DNA of 64,000 bases from CBDFGE01 sp965247055 (GCA_965247055.1 CBDFGE010000003.1:62001-126000), one strand, 5' to 3'; shown: positions 42,906 to 52,105, counted from the stretch's first letter. Translations and numbers: made by a program. Notes: a model not told the origin generated them from the letters alone.

Positions 42906-44340
42906 CGCCGTACTGAGCTTCGACCTATTCTCGAATCTCACGTACATGTCGGCACTCTCTACCGGGGAAGTGCCGCGGGATGTTATCTTCCAGCACGCAA
43001 TAGCACAGCCCTACAAGACGGCCAGCTACTTCGAACAGGTATACTTGCTGACCAAGCGGCTGGGGTTCGAGTACAGCCGCAGCTTCCAGCTTGTCTCCAG
43101 GAAGGCGGGAGCCGCGACTGTAAAAAGCCTGCTGCTCCGATTCGCCGGCTCCATATCCTCCGGCGAATCGGAGCACGAGTTCCTGGCCCAGGAAGCAAGG
43201 GTGGAGCGAGAGCAGTATATTAACGAGTACCAGAGGAGCCTGGAGACCCTACAGAAGTGGGGGGACGCCTATGCGGCCCTGATGGTGTCCACCTCCCTGA
43301 TCGTGGTGGTGTCCATGATCTCCACCATGCTGTACGACATCGGCAATACTTTCGTCTTCATGCTCACTGGGACCATGTTCTTCATGTCCTTTTTTGGCGC
43401 CTGGATCATAAAAAAGACGGCGCCCTACGAGGTGACGACCTACAAGAACCGCAAAGGACCCAAAGAACGCCGGAGGGCCGTGCAGCTCATGCTCGTGCTG
43501 GGTCCCCCGGGGCTACTAATGGGCCTGTACCTGGCCGTCGCCGGGAACCTGGGACTGGGCTTCCTTGCACTCGGCATCAGCATTCTGTCGGCGGGTCTCT
43601 ACGCCTACATGGACGATCTCAAGGTATCCAGTGTGGACCAGGAGCTGGCCAAGTTCCTTCGCTCTCTGGGAAGCGTGACCGAGTCCCTGGGAACAACCCT
43701 CACCAAGGCCATGACCAAAATAGACCGGCGCTCCCTGGGCAACCTTGAGCCATACATCCAGAGACTGCAATCTCGTCTGGCCAGCCAGCTTAGCCCCAAA
43801 CTCTGCTGGGACAGGTTTATGGACGAGACGGGCAGTGAGCTGGTGCACCGCTCCACGAGAATGTTCGTGGACGGGGCCGCCCTGGGGGGGAGCCCAGAAC
43901 GGGTGGGACGCATCGCCTCGGACTACGCTATGAGCATCGCGTTGCTCCGTGCCAAGCGTCACGTAACGGCCTTGCCCTTTGCCTACCTGTGCGTACCCCT
44001 TCACGGGGCCATGAGCGCCCTCCTGATATTCGTGCTCGAGATCATGACATCATTTAGCACCAGGCTGGGGGACGCCAACGATGAGCTGGCAACCCAGGGA
44101 GCCGGCCTAGCTGCGCAGATACCCGACCTCCCCATGTTCCAGTCCAGGGACATGCAACAAACGGCCATGCTCACCCTTGGCGCCGTTATGGTCCTTACGC
44201 TAACAAACGCCATGGCCGCCAAGTTCGCCACCGGGGGGCACGCCCTGAAATTGCTGTTTTACGGCAGCATCATGTTGACCGTCTCGGGGATCAACCTTAC
44301 CCTGATCCCGCCGGTCGCCCAGGGGCTGCTGACCAGATGA
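42853..44340 (+). CDS. arlJ: Archaellum membrane platform protein ArlJ
   Basis: A 495-residue polytopic membrane protein with two T2SF-like cytosolic regions (FLAQEARVEREQYINEYQRS; KFLRSLGSVTESLGTTLTKA) and about nine hydrophobic helices, in the arrangement of ArlJ. It is the rotor platform on which ArlI acts. The ATG at 42853 (MSSTKSSPKHTQRV) lies inside the end of arlI in another frame, implying coupled translation. A TTG at 42841 would add four residues. Confidence 0.88.
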   Translation: MSSTKSSPKHTQRVSSDSAVLSFDLFSNLTYMSALSTGEVPRDVIFQHAIAQPYKTASYFEQVYLLTKRLGFEYSRSFQLVSRKAGAATVKSLLLRFAGSISSGESEHEFLAQEARVEREQYINEYQRSLETLQKWGDAYAALMVSTSLIVVVSMISTMLYDIGNTFVFMLTGTMFFMSFFGAWIIKKTAPYEVTTYKNRKGPKERRRAVQLMLVLGPPGLLMGLYLAVAGNLGLGFLALGISILSAGLYAYMDDLKVSSVDQELAKFLRSLGSVTESLGTTLTKAMTKIDRRSLGNLEPYIQRLQSRLASQLSPKLCWDRFMDETGSELVHRSTRMFVDGAALGGSPERVGRIASDYAMSIALLRAKRHVTALPFAYLCVPLHGAMSALLIFVLEIMTSFSTRLGDANDELATQGAGLAAQIPDLPMFQSRDMQQTAMLTLGAVMVLTLTNAMAAKFATGGHALKLLFYGSIMLTVSGINLTLIPPVAQGLLTR

Positions 44341-44412
44341 CCCACACGTTGACAGGAGGAAAACTCGTCCCGCCCGGCACCGAAAGACTATCATGATGAG
44401 GAGGTAACCTGA

Positions 44413-44868
44413 ATGGCGTTTCTAAGTAAGTTGAAGAAGCAGAAGGACCCGCTGGAAGGCTTGATCGACGACGAAGACTCCATGGAATGGGACTCGCCCT
44501 CGGATTCCGAACCGGAGCCCGAGGCGCCCAGCGCAAAGGCCGGTTTCAAAGTAGCAAGCATCAAGCTGAAACAGCCTGCCGATGATGAAGAGGAAGAAGA
44601 AGAAGAGGAGGATGGGGAAGATAGATCCCCAGGGGACGAAGAGGAACCTGACGACGAGGACACCCAGACCGGCTCCTCGGAAGAACGGCTGGAGGGCACG
44701 AAGGGAGACGAGGCCACCTCCATCGGTAACTCTCTACTGAACATCTTCGAAGAGGAGGAGGTGGTGGACCAGCGCCTCGAAAGCCTCAACTCCTGGGTGG
44801 AGGACGTGGATGCGGAGGAGTTGGTGGGGGAGCTGAACGCCCTCATGGAAGAGCTGGAGAGGATCTAG
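44413..44868 (+). CDS. Small very acidic protein, last gene of the arl cluster
   Basis: The 151-residue protein has a basic start (MAFLSKLKKQKDPLEGLIDD), a long Glu/Asp run (about 56-90) and an ordered helical end (IGNSLLNIFEEEEVVDQRLE, AEELVGELNALMEELERI). It follows arlJ by 72 bp with a GAGGAGG ribosome site. Archaeal clusters include ArlC-type cytosolic ring proteins with similar helical ends, so an ArlC-like role is possible. That is inference from position and general shape; I do not recognise a domain. Confidence 0.6.
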   Translation: MAFLSKLKKQKDPLEGLIDDEDSMEWDSPSDSEPEPEAPSAKAGFKVASIKLKQPADDEEEEEEEEDGEDRSPGDEEEPDDEDTQTGSSEERLEGTKGDEATSIGNSLLNIFEEEEVVDQRLESLNSWVEDVDAEELVGELNALMEELERI

Positions 44869-45138
44869 GGCTCACACCCCGCCTCTTTCGACGCACAAAG
44901 CAGCGCACGGCTAGCCTGAATTATGAGCAGGATTCGGACTGGTGTGGTCGCCTCCACACCTTTCAGCACATGCGTCCCAGGCAGCGTTTGTCAGCCGACA
45001 GCCCGTCTGATACACTGGTCCCTGCTGTAAGCGTCCTGTTTCCCCGCGCCCGGCCCCCACGCGAGGGCGCACCCGATCCCCCGCTACCCACGTAACCATG
45101 CTCCCACGGAGCGTCTGGGATCAGAAGGAGGGTGGACC

Positions 45139-46710
45139 TTGCTGGACCTGCTGATAGCGGGCGGCCTCATCGTGGACGGCACCGGGAGTCCGGGCTTCTA
45201 CGGGGCCGTGGGGATAGATGGAGACACGACGCGGATAATCCGGGGCGACACCTCCCTGGTGGAGACGGCCCGGGCAATAGACGCCACTGGTAAAGTAGTG
45301 TGCCCCGGCTTCGTGGACCTACACGCCCACTCGGGGCTGGTCATACTGGCTGAACCCCGCCACGAGCCCAAGGTGCGCCAGGGAGTCACCACGGAGCTCA
45401 TAGGCGTCGACGGCAACTCCTACGCGCCCTTCCCCTCCCACGAAGACTTCCTCCGCTTCGTGGAGGTCAACTCGGGGCTGGACGGCTCCCCTACCCTCCC
45501 TGGCCAGTGGTCCACGGTGGCGGAGTACCTGTCCATGTTCGACGGCCGGGTGGCTGTTAACATAGCATATGTCATCGGCAACTCCCCCCTGCGTATCTCC
45601 GCCGTGGGCTGGGACGACAGGCCCGTCTCGGGCCCCGAGATGGAGAACATGAAGGCGATACTACGAGAGGGAATGGAGGAGGGGGCCTACGGCATATCGA
45701 CGGGACTGGACTACCCGCCGGGCAGCTACGCCGACACGGCGGAGCTGGTGGAGCTGAGCCGCGAGGCCCAGCTCCTGGGCGGCATCTACCATACCCACGT
45801 TCGCTATGGTTTGGGCGACCGGCTGCTGGACCCGTTCAGGGAGGCCATCGACATCGGGAAGCGGAGCGGCATTCCCTGCCACCTCACCCACCTCTACCAG
45901 CGGACTCCCAACCCCCGGCGGGCGCTGCTGGACCTGGTGGAGGAGGCCCGGGGCGAGGGGCTGGATGTGACCTTCGACTGCTACCCGTATATCTACAGCA
46001 GCACCCGGCTCCTCATAAACTTCCCCCAGTGGGCCCACGACGGCGGGCCTGAAAGGTTGAAGGAGGTGCTGCGCTCCCCTGAAGGCAGAGAGCGCCTCAG
46101 GCGGGACGTCGCCCCCCGGGGCATCTCCTGGGACCAGATGTGGCTCACCTACTTCAAGCGGCCCCACAATCGCCAGTACGAGGGCCGCTCCATCGCCGAG
46201 GTCGCCCAGGCCATGGGCAAAGGCGAGCTGGACGCCATGTGCGACCTGCTGCTGGAGGAGGACCTGCAGACGTCCTACGTGGCGGCTCGGGCCGACGGGG
46301 ACACCCTTCCCGAGTACGTCGCCCACCCGCTGTCCATGGTGGGCACCGACGGGCTGCTGATCGGCGACTACCCTAGCCCCCGTACATACGGCTCCTTCCC
46401 GCTGATCCTCTCCCTGATCGTCCGCGAGGGCCGCTTCATGTCCCTCGCGGACGCCATCCGCAAGATGACCTCCTTCCCGGCCCAGCGGCTGGGAATACCG
46501 GACCGGGGCATCCTGAGGGACGGCATGAGGGCGGACATCGTGGTTTTCGACTCCCGTACCATCGGCACTCCGGCCACCCGGGAGGACCCCAGGCAGTTCC
46601 CCACGGGCGTGGAGTACGTAGTCGTAAACGGGCAGGTAGTCATCGACCAGGGCCGGCACACCGGTGCGCTGCCGGGCCGGGCCCTCCGCCGTGGACGGGG
46701 CTCCACGTAA
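45139..46710 (+). CDS. N-acyl-D-amino-acid deacylase family amidohydrolase
   Basis: A 523-residue metal-dependent amidohydrolase with a TTG start preceded by AAGGAGGG. The HxH metal site is in GFVDLHAHSGLVIL, the later His in HLTHLYQRTPNPR, and Asp in MVGTDGLLIGDYPSPRTYGS, with the C-terminal FPAQRLGIPDRGILRDGMRA. Members remove acyl groups from D-amino acids or open cyclic imides. It is an intact relative of the broken gene at 28750-30365. Confidence 0.85.
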   Translation: MLDLLIAGGLIVDGTGSPGFYGAVGIDGDTTRIIRGDTSLVETARAIDATGKVVCPGFVDLHAHSGLVILAEPRHEPKVRQGVTTELIGVDGNSYAPFPSHEDFLRFVEVNSGLDGSPTLPGQWSTVAEYLSMFDGRVAVNIAYVIGNSPLRISAVGWDDRPVSGPEMENMKAILREGMEEGAYGISTGLDYPPGSYADTAELVELSREAQLLGGIYHTHVRYGLGDRLLDPFREAIDIGKRSGIPCHLTHLYQRTPNPRRALLDLVEEARGEGLDVTFDCYPYIYSSTRLLINFPQWAHDGGPERLKEVLRSPEGRERLRRDVAPRGISWDQMWLTYFKRPHNRQYEGRSIAEVAQAMGKGELDAMCDLLLEEDLQTSYVAARADGDTLPEYVAHPLSMVGTDGLLIGDYPSPRTYGSFPLILSLIVREGRFMSLADAIRKMTSFPAQRLGIPDRGILRDGMRADIVVFDSRTIGTPATREDPRQFPTGVEYVVVNGQVVIDQGRHTGALPGRALRRGRGST

Positions 46711-46755
46711 TGCCGCGCGCATGTGGCGCGGAACACATACTCGTGGCAGGATACG

Positions 46756-47982
46756 ATGAAAGGGATATGGCTGCTGGCGGCCCTGGCGTTGGTATCCGCC
46801 GTGGCTCTTTCCACGGCGACAGGGGACGGGAGCGGGGCCGCCGGTACCCTCGAACACCTCGCCTCGAACGCCACCAAGGGCGAGACTGCGGGCCAACCGC
46901 CGGTCCTCATCGGCACCGCTCCAGCGGACGGCGGGACGGCGGTCCAGTACGACCCCTTCATTATCGAGATAGAATGGGCGTCCCAGGTCACCCTCACCAA
47001 GGCCGTGCTGGATGACGAGGACGTGCTGTCCCTCGCCGCCTCCAGGGACGGGGTCATCTGGACCATCGCCGTGCCGGGCATCGGCGTGGGCAGCCATACC
47101 CCGGCCCTCAACGCCACCGACGCCTCGGGGGGAACCCTGGCCACCGACGCGACCATCACCTTCGCCGTGGTGGAGCCGCCCCGATGGGATCTGTTCCTCG
47201 TGCCGGGCTGGAGCCTGGTGTCCGTGCCTCGAGACCCTGCCGATACGGACGTCAACGCGGTCCTCGGCGCGGCGGAGTCCGTCGACCGGGTGGTCGCCCA
47301 TGACCATGGTCTCGCGGCCCGGGTCCTGCGAGCGGACCTCGACCTGAGCGGCTGCGTCGACCAGGGCGACCTGGACTTGCTGGCCCGTGCCATGGGGACG
47401 GCGGCATCCGCGGCGGGCGAGGGGCCTGACCTGGACGAAGATGGTTGGGTGGACGTCCGGGATCTGTCCCTGGCGGGGCTGCTTTTCGGGAGGGGGGTAG
47501 GTCCGCCCCCCGGGGCCATAGTGCTCGGCGATACCGCAGAGTTCTGCGACGCCGACCAATCCGCGTGGCTCATGGCCACCAGAGACCCGGAAACCGGCCT
47601 CCTCACCGGCAGCCTCAAGTCCATCGACGCCAGGCACGCGTACTGGATCAGGTCCAGCACTACGTGGGGTCTGCATCTACAGATACCCCCTCTGGACCCG
47701 TTACAGATACCGCCCACGATACCCGTCATAGGGGGCGAGTGGAACTACGTGCCGGTGATCAGCCTCCTGTCCCTGGAGCAGATACCGGCGGGCACGGAGC
47801 TGGACGCGGACGGCTACCTGGGCACCGACTGGAGCAGGGCCTTCACCTTCGACCGCGGCCAGTGGGTGAGTATAGCTCCGGGGCAGACTCCCGACGGCGA
47901 TCCCATCACGCCGGGCGACGCCGTACAGATAGGGAAGGGCTACGTGGTCCTTTTCACGACCGACCACGTAATAACGCCGTAG
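46756..47982 (+). CDS. Secreted protein with dockerin-like repeats
   Basis: The 408-residue product from ATG 46756 starts with a signal peptide (MKGIWLLAALALVSAVALS). A beta-rich region (about 40-150) follows, then VPGWSLVSVPRDPADTDVNA, and a pair of dockerin-type calcium loops: DLDLSGCVDQGDLDLLARAM and DLDEDGWVDVRDLSLAGLLF. The C-terminal 140 residues include GGEWNYVPVIS and a final strand GKGYVVLFT. Similar architectures occur as surface proteins of unknown role. A cohesin partner is not in the window. It follows the deacylase by 45 bp. Confidence 0.7.
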   Translation: MKGIWLLAALALVSAVALSTATGDGSGAAGTLEHLASNATKGETAGQPPVLIGTAPADGGTAVQYDPFIIEIEWASQVTLTKAVLDDEDVLSLAASRDGVIWTIAVPGIGVGSHTPALNATDASGGTLATDATITFAVVEPPRWDLFLVPGWSLVSVPRDPADTDVNAVLGAAESVDRVVAHDHGLAARVLRADLDLSGCVDQGDLDLLARAMGTAASAAGEGPDLDEDGWVDVRDLSLAGLLFGRGVGPPPGAIVLGDTAEFCDADQSAWLMATRDPETGLLTGSLKSIDARHAYWIRSSTTWGLHLQIPPLDPLQIPPTIPVIGGEWNYVPVISLLSLEQIPAGTELDADGYLGTDWSRAFTFDRGQWVSIAPGQTPDGDPITPGDAVQIGKGYVVLFTTDHVITP

Positions 47983-48007
47983 CAGCGCCCGTTGCGCGCC
48001 GCTCGTG

Positions 48008-48994
48008 TCACCGCCGTGGGGCCCTCGTGCGCACCTCTGGGTTGATCAGCCTGATGGGGTCCCCCTGGAGGAAGGCCTGAATGTTCTCCACCGTCTCCGG
48101 GAAGAACATGTCGTAGGTGTAATCGGTCACGTACCCGATGTGGGGGGTGACCACCGTGTTCTCGAGACGGCGCAGCGGATGGTCAGGGGGCAGGGGCTCC
48201 TCGTCGAACACGTCCAGGGCCGCTCCGGCTATGGTACCCCGCTGCAACGCCTGAACCAGGGCTGCCTCGTCCACGATGGGCCCCCGGGAGGTGTTCACCA
48301 GGTAGGCCGTGGGCTTCATCAGCGCAAGCTCCCTCGCCCCGATCAGGCCCCTGGACCTGTCGCCCAGTATGAGGTGGATGGTGACGATGTCGGACCGGGA
48401 CAGCAGCTCGTCCTTACCCACCAGGGTCGCGCCGAGCTGGGCGCACTGCTCCTCGGTCAGGTTCGGGCTCCAGGCCAGCACCTTCATGCCGAAGGCCTTG
48501 GCCACCGTCGCCATCTCCGACCCGATATGCCCCAGCCCCAGGATGCCCACGACCCGGTCCTTTAGGCGGACCCCGACGGTGCTCTGCCACCGGCCCTCGC
48601 GAACGGCGCGGTCCTCGAGGGGGATCTGCCGCAGCAGCGCCAGGATCAGGCCCCAGGTCAGCTCGGAGGTGGAGGAGGACCTGCCCTCGGTGCCACACAC
48701 CGTGATCCCCAGGTCCGTGGCCGCTTCCATGTCGATGGCCGCGTTCCCCATGCCGGTGGTGGTCAGCAGCTTCAGCCTGGGGAGCCTCTCCAGCAGGCTG
48801 CGCTGGAAGGGAGTCCGCTCCCGCATGGCCATTACGATTTCGAACCCCTTGAGCCGCGCCGCCACCGCGTCCTCTCCGGCGAGATGGTCCCTGAACACCT
48901 CGACCTGAACCTCGGAGGGCAGGACGCTCCAGTCCGCCATCTTCAGCGCGACACCCTGGTAATCGTCCAGTACCGCTACTCGTGGCACCGCCAT
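48008..48994 (-). CDS. D-isomer-specific 2-hydroxyacid dehydrogenase
   Basis: A 328-residue NAD-dependent enzyme of the PGDH/GyaR type. The Rossmann motif is GILGLGHIGSEMA; the catalytic Arg, Glu and His are in LVNTSRGPIVDEAAL, ALDVFDEEPLP and TPHIGYVTDYTY. It reduces a 2-oxoacid or oxidises a D-2-hydroxyacid; the substrate is unknown. It is convergent with the dockerin-like gene, 25 bp apart. Confidence 0.87.
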   Translation of the reverse strand: MAVPRVAVLDDYQGVALKMADWSVLPSEVQVEVFRDHLAGEDAVAARLKGFEIVMAMRERTPFQRSLLERLPRLKLLTTTGMGNAAIDMEAATDLGITVCGTEGRSSSTSELTWGLILALLRQIPLEDRAVREGRWQSTVGVRLKDRVVGILGLGHIGSEMATVAKAFGMKVLAWSPNLTEEQCAQLGATLVGKDELLSRSDIVTIHLILGDRSRGLIGARELALMKPTAYLVNTSRGPIVDEAALVQALQRGTIAGAALDVFDEEPLPPDHPLRRLENTVVTPHIGYVTDYTYDMFFPETVENIQAFLQGDPIRLINPEVRTRAPRR

Positions 48995-49085
48995 ACCTCC
49001 CGCCAGCTAAGACTAAGGGATGGGGACCAGTACCCTGTCAACAAGATTTCGATAGAATCTGGTGGGGGGAGTGCCCCGCCCGTCC

Positions 49086-49122
49086 AGATTCTTCGCCCGC
49101 CCAGGCAGGCTCAGAATGACAT
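49086..49122. repeat. Short REP-like inverted sequence
   Basis: GATTCTTCG and, after a GC-rich centre, CAGAATGAC form an imperfect inverted repeat. Similar ATTCTTCG-CAGAATGA elements are common as dispersed intergenic repeats in many bacterial genomes. A genome-wide copy count would settle it. Confidence 0.3.
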
Positions 49123-49164
49123 GTATCAGTTTTAAGTTGACTGAGCACTAGAGGCCCCGCAGGT

Positions 49165-49620
49165 TCAGGACCCGGTCGCGCGCCTTCGCCGTCTCACGGC
49201 CTTAGGGGGAGAATCCTTCTGTACCGGCTCGTGGCCCGGGGCCGGGGCATCGGAGTTGAAGATGTCGGCGGCGATCTGCCACGAGTCGTCCGCCTGGCGT
49301 CTGAGGACGATCACGTATTTGCCCACGTCCTTGGCAGCCTCACCCCCCTTGGGCTGGAGCTCAATGGTGTAGGTGCCTACCTCGTACGCTAGGTCGGCGT
49401 CGAATCCTATGTCCACCGGGACCAGGGCGATGCTCTTCATGCCCATCGCTCGGGCGCCCTTGAAGAACTCTTCTATCCCCTTCCTCCCGCGGACCATCGG
49501 TCCATTCGGGGGGAGGAGCCTGCCGCCCTCCGTATAGAAGGAAGCGACCGCCTTCGCGTTCCCGGCGCTGAAGGCGCTCATAAACCCTTGCCTGCTCTCC
49601 TCGATCAGCCTCAAGACCAT
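49165..49620 (-). CDS. NTF2-like (DUF4440/SnoaL-type) protein
   Basis: The 151-residue protein has the NTF2-like pattern FMSAFSAGNAKAVASFYTEG, RLLPPNGPMVRGRKGIEEFF and a C-terminal VIVLRRQADDSWQIAADIF, then a basic disordered tail with RRRRRATGS. Such proteins are small cone-shaped enzymes or ligand binders. AAAGGAGGTGG directly precedes the ATG, giving a strong start. It lies alone between two other minus-strand genes. Confidence 0.75.
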   Translation of the reverse strand: MVLRLIEESRQGFMSAFSAGNAKAVASFYTEGGRLLPPNGPMVRGRKGIEEFFKGARAMGMKSIALVPVDIGFDADLAYEVGTYTIELQPKGGEAAKDVGKYVIVLRRQADDSWQIAADIFNSDAPAPGHEPVQKDSPPKAVRRRRRATGS

Positions 49621-49730
49621 GTCAACCCACCTCCTTTTTTATCGGGTCGATCGGCTCCGTCGCCGTTCACCCACCAATTTGCCCCTCGCGAGCCCTGGGT
49701 GCAAGGGTCGCGGGGGCCGGAGCCCCGCCG

Positions 49731-50591
49731 TCAGCTCAGGTAATCCTGGTGCCAGCGGGCGTAGTCGGACCGGCGCTGAGCGGCCGCGAGCAGGTCATCC
49801 GACGCCGCCCTCTCCTCCAGATCGGCGGGGTCTCCCCCTTCCTTAAGGTGCTTAAGCGCATCGTACACCGCCTTCGCCGCCACATAGAAAGGAAGATGTC
49901 CTTGCAGGGCGACGCGCACGCCGGCCGCCGCGAGGGTCTCACTACCACCCATTGACCGAGGGAAGTTGCCCAGGACCAGCGGCAAGGTGGTGACCCTGTG
50001 CAGGGCTTCCAGCTCCTCCGCCGTCCTGATCCCTACAAGGAAGATGCCGTCGATGCCCGTCTCCTGGTAGGCTTGGAGACGCCCCGCCGCATCGGCCAGA
50101 CCACCGTGATGCAGGGCGGCGGTGCGCCCAAATATGACCAGGGAAGGGTCCTGCCGAGCGTCCACCGCGGCCCTCAGCTTTCCCACCATCTCCCCGGTCG
50201 AGACCAGTCCTTCCTCCTGAGAGCCGAAGGGGTGGGGAAGGGCGGTATCCTCAATAGTCAGGGCGGCGACGCCCGCCGCTTCCAGCTCCTCCACTGTCCT
50301 CATGACGTTAATGGCGTTGCCGTAGCCGTGGTCGGCGTCCACCAGCAGGCTCAGGTCGCTGGCGCGGGTTATCCTACGGGCCTGCTCGACGAACTCCGTC
50401 AGGGTGAGGACCACCAGGTCGGGAGCCCCCAGGACCGTGGCGGAGGCGATTGACCCGGAGAACATCCCGATCTCGAAGCCGAGAGACTCGGCCATGCGGG
50501 CCGACATGGGGTCGAAGACCGACGCCGGATGAAGGCACTCCGTTCCCGAGAGAACTCGGCGGAAGCGGGCCCGCCGTTCCGATGGCAGCAT
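49731..50591 (-). CDS. Isocitrate lyase/PEP mutase-family lyase
   Basis: A 286-residue member of the PEP mutase superfamily, similar to oxaloacetate decarboxylase or methylisocitrate lyase. Evidence: FDPMSARMAESLGFEIGMFS, the Mg2+ site LLVDADHGYGNAINVMRTVE and TIEDTALPHPFG, with a TRLPLVLGN-like VTTLPLVLGNFP near the end. The KKCGH motif of true isocitrate lyase is absent. ATG 50591 is chosen; the upstream extension overlaps the RidA gene. Confidence 0.82.
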   Translation of the reverse strand: MLPSERRARFRRVLSGTECLHPASVFDPMSARMAESLGFEIGMFSGSIASATVLGAPDLVVLTLTEFVEQARRITRASDLSLLVDADHGYGNAINVMRTVEELEAAGVAALTIEDTALPHPFGSQEEGLVSTGEMVGKLRAAVDARQDPSLVIFGRTAALHHGGLADAAGRLQAYQETGIDGIFLVGIRTAEELEALHRVTTLPLVLGNFPRSMGGSETLAAAGVRVALQGHLPFYVAAKAVYDALKHLKEGGDPADLEERAASDDLLAAAQRRSDYARWHQDYLS

Positions 50592-50735
50592 CTTCCTCCT
50601 CTCCAGACCAGGGGCGCGGCCAAGCAGGTGCATTGTACCACAGCGGGTCCACCCCAGCCTGTAGATGGATATTCCAAGGGAGAAATGGTACCATTTGCCA
50701 AGGCTTCCAAAGCAGAGGTCAGGAAGGGAGGAGCG

Positions 50736-51125
50736 ATGCCCAGCCAGGAGTATCTCAGACCGGAGACCATGCCCCCGTCCACAGGTTATACCCAGGTGGT
50801 GAAGGTGGGGAACACGGCCTATATCGCGGGACAGGTGGCGATGGCCCCCGATGGCAGCACCGTGGGCAAGGGAGACCCGGAGGCGCAGGCACGCCAGATA
50901 TGGCGAAACCTGGACGCCGCTGCCAGGTCCGTCGGTGGAACCCTCCAGAACATCGTCAAGACCACGACCTACGTCACCAACATCGAGTACGGCGCGGCGG
51001 TGCGCAAGGTGAGGGAGGAGACCTACGCCTCGTCCAACCCTCCCACCAGCACGCTGCTGGTGGTCTCGGCCCTCGCGCATCCAGACTGGATGATTGAGGT
51101 CGAAGCCATCGTCGTGGTGGGCTAG
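50736..51125 (+). CDS. RidA/YjgF family protein lacking the key arginine
   Basis: A 129-residue RidA fold: STGYTQVVKVGNTAYIAGQV, QARQIWRNLDAAARSVGGTL, NIVKTTTYVTNI and IEVEAIVVVG. In archetypal RidA (2-iminobutanoate deaminase) the catalytic Arg is in RSAVEVA; here the equivalent segment is PPTSTLLVVSALAHP, with no Arg. It therefore belongs to another Rid subgroup and probably has a different substrate. GGGAGGAGCG precedes ATG 50736. It is followed 41 bp later by an alpha/beta hydrolase. Confidence 0.82.
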   Translation: MPSQEYLRPETMPPSTGYTQVVKVGNTAYIAGQVAMAPDGSTVGKGDPEAQARQIWRNLDAAARSVGGTLQNIVKTTTYVTNIEYGAAVRKVREETYASSNPPTSTLLVVSALAHPDWMIEVEAIVVVG

Positions 51126-51166
51126 CCGCCGAGGGCCGGCCATCCGGCGTACAACCAGGGAGGACG

Positions 51167-52036
51167 ATGGCAGACTACTCGGCAGGCACCGTAAAGGCGA
51201 ACGGCATCAGCTTTCACTATCTGGAGATGGGAGAGGGGCCGCTGGTGCTGTGCATGCACGGCTTTCCGGACCACGCCCACACCTACCGCCATCTGCTCCC
51301 CGAGCTGGCCGGAGCGGGGTTCAGGGCCGTAGCGCCCTTTACGCGGGGCTACGCCCCGACCGGGGCACCGGCGGACGGGCGCTACCAGACAGCCCTCCTC
51401 AGCAAGGATGTCATCGCCCTTATGGACGCCCTGGGATCGGAGACCGCCGCCCTGGTTGGGCACGACTGGGGCGCCCGCGCCGTCCAGGGCGCCGCGGTCC
51501 TCATGCCCCACAGGATCACCAGGCTGGCTACGATTGGGGCGTCCCACTCCGCCGCCGGGGACGCCATGAACTACCACTACCTTAAGGGTACCTGGCACGT
51601 CTACTACTTCCAGCTCCCCGTCGCCGAGCGCGCCGTGGCCCACAACGACTTCGCGTTTATCGAGGAGTGGTGGCGGGATGCCTCGCCCGAATGGGACATC
51701 CCCGGCGATGTGCTGGAGGGGGTCAAGGAGACTTTTCGCAAACCCGGCGTGGTCAAAGCCGCCCTGGACTACTACCGGCACAGCGTCAACACGGCCTACC
51801 ACGACCCGGCCCTCGAGGACGCCCAGAGGCGGGTCAACACCGCGCCCGTGACGGTCCCTACGCTGGCTCTGCACGGCACGCGGGACCGCCCCCGCAGGCT
51901 GGAGGCATTCCACAGCATGGACGGCTACTTCACCGGGGGGCTGGAGAAGGTGGTCATCGAGGGGACCGGCCACTTCATGCACCTGGAAAAGCCCCGGGAG
52001 GTCAACTCCAGGATAGTAGAGTTCCTCCTGCGCTGA
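51167..52036 (+). CDS. Alpha/beta hydrolase, epoxide hydrolase-like
   Basis: A 289-residue hydrolase with HGFPDHAHTYRHLLPELA at the oxyanion hole, nucleophile elbow VGHDWGAR with Asp in place of Ser, and the catalytic His in EGTGHFMHLEKP. An Asp nucleophile points to epoxide hydrolase or haloalkane dehalogenase chemistry. Substrate unknown. Likely co-transcribed with the RidA-family gene. Confidence 0.83.
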   Translation: MADYSAGTVKANGISFHYLEMGEGPLVLCMHGFPDHAHTYRHLLPELAGAGFRAVAPFTRGYAPTGAPADGRYQTALLSKDVIALMDALGSETAALVGHDWGARAVQGAAVLMPHRITRLATIGASHSAAGDAMNYHYLKGTWHVYYFQLPVAERAVAHNDFAFIEEWWRDASPEWDIPGDVLEGVKETFRKPGVVKAALDYYRHSVNTAYHDPALEDAQRRVNTAPVTVPTLALHGTRDRPRRLEAFHSMDGYFTGGLEKVVIEGTGHFMHLEKPREVNSRIVEFLLR

Positions 52037-52076
52037 ATCACTATCGCCCGCATACGGCAGCCCGCTCCTGCGCGCG

Positions 52077-52105
52077 TTGACTGTACACAGCCGGTTAGTT
52101 ACAAT
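52077..52105 (+). promoter_or_regulatory. Vegetative promoter for the tRNA genes
   Basis: TTGACT (52077-52082) and TACAAT (52100-52105) with a 17-bp spacer, about 60 bp before tRNA-Phe. Confidence 0.7.

Noticed and set aside
37318..44340. Tad/Flp pilus cluster
   Set aside because: The pilins carry the archaellin ITGLETAIV and STGLFSSDK pattern, an ArlH gene is present, and no RcpA/CpaC, TadB plus TadC pair or TadZ is seen.
45661..47676. Minus-strand frame of 671 codons opposite the deacylase and dockerin-like genes
   Set aside because: High-GC antisense frame. The plus-strand genes have clear families, ribosome sites and a signal peptide; this one has none.
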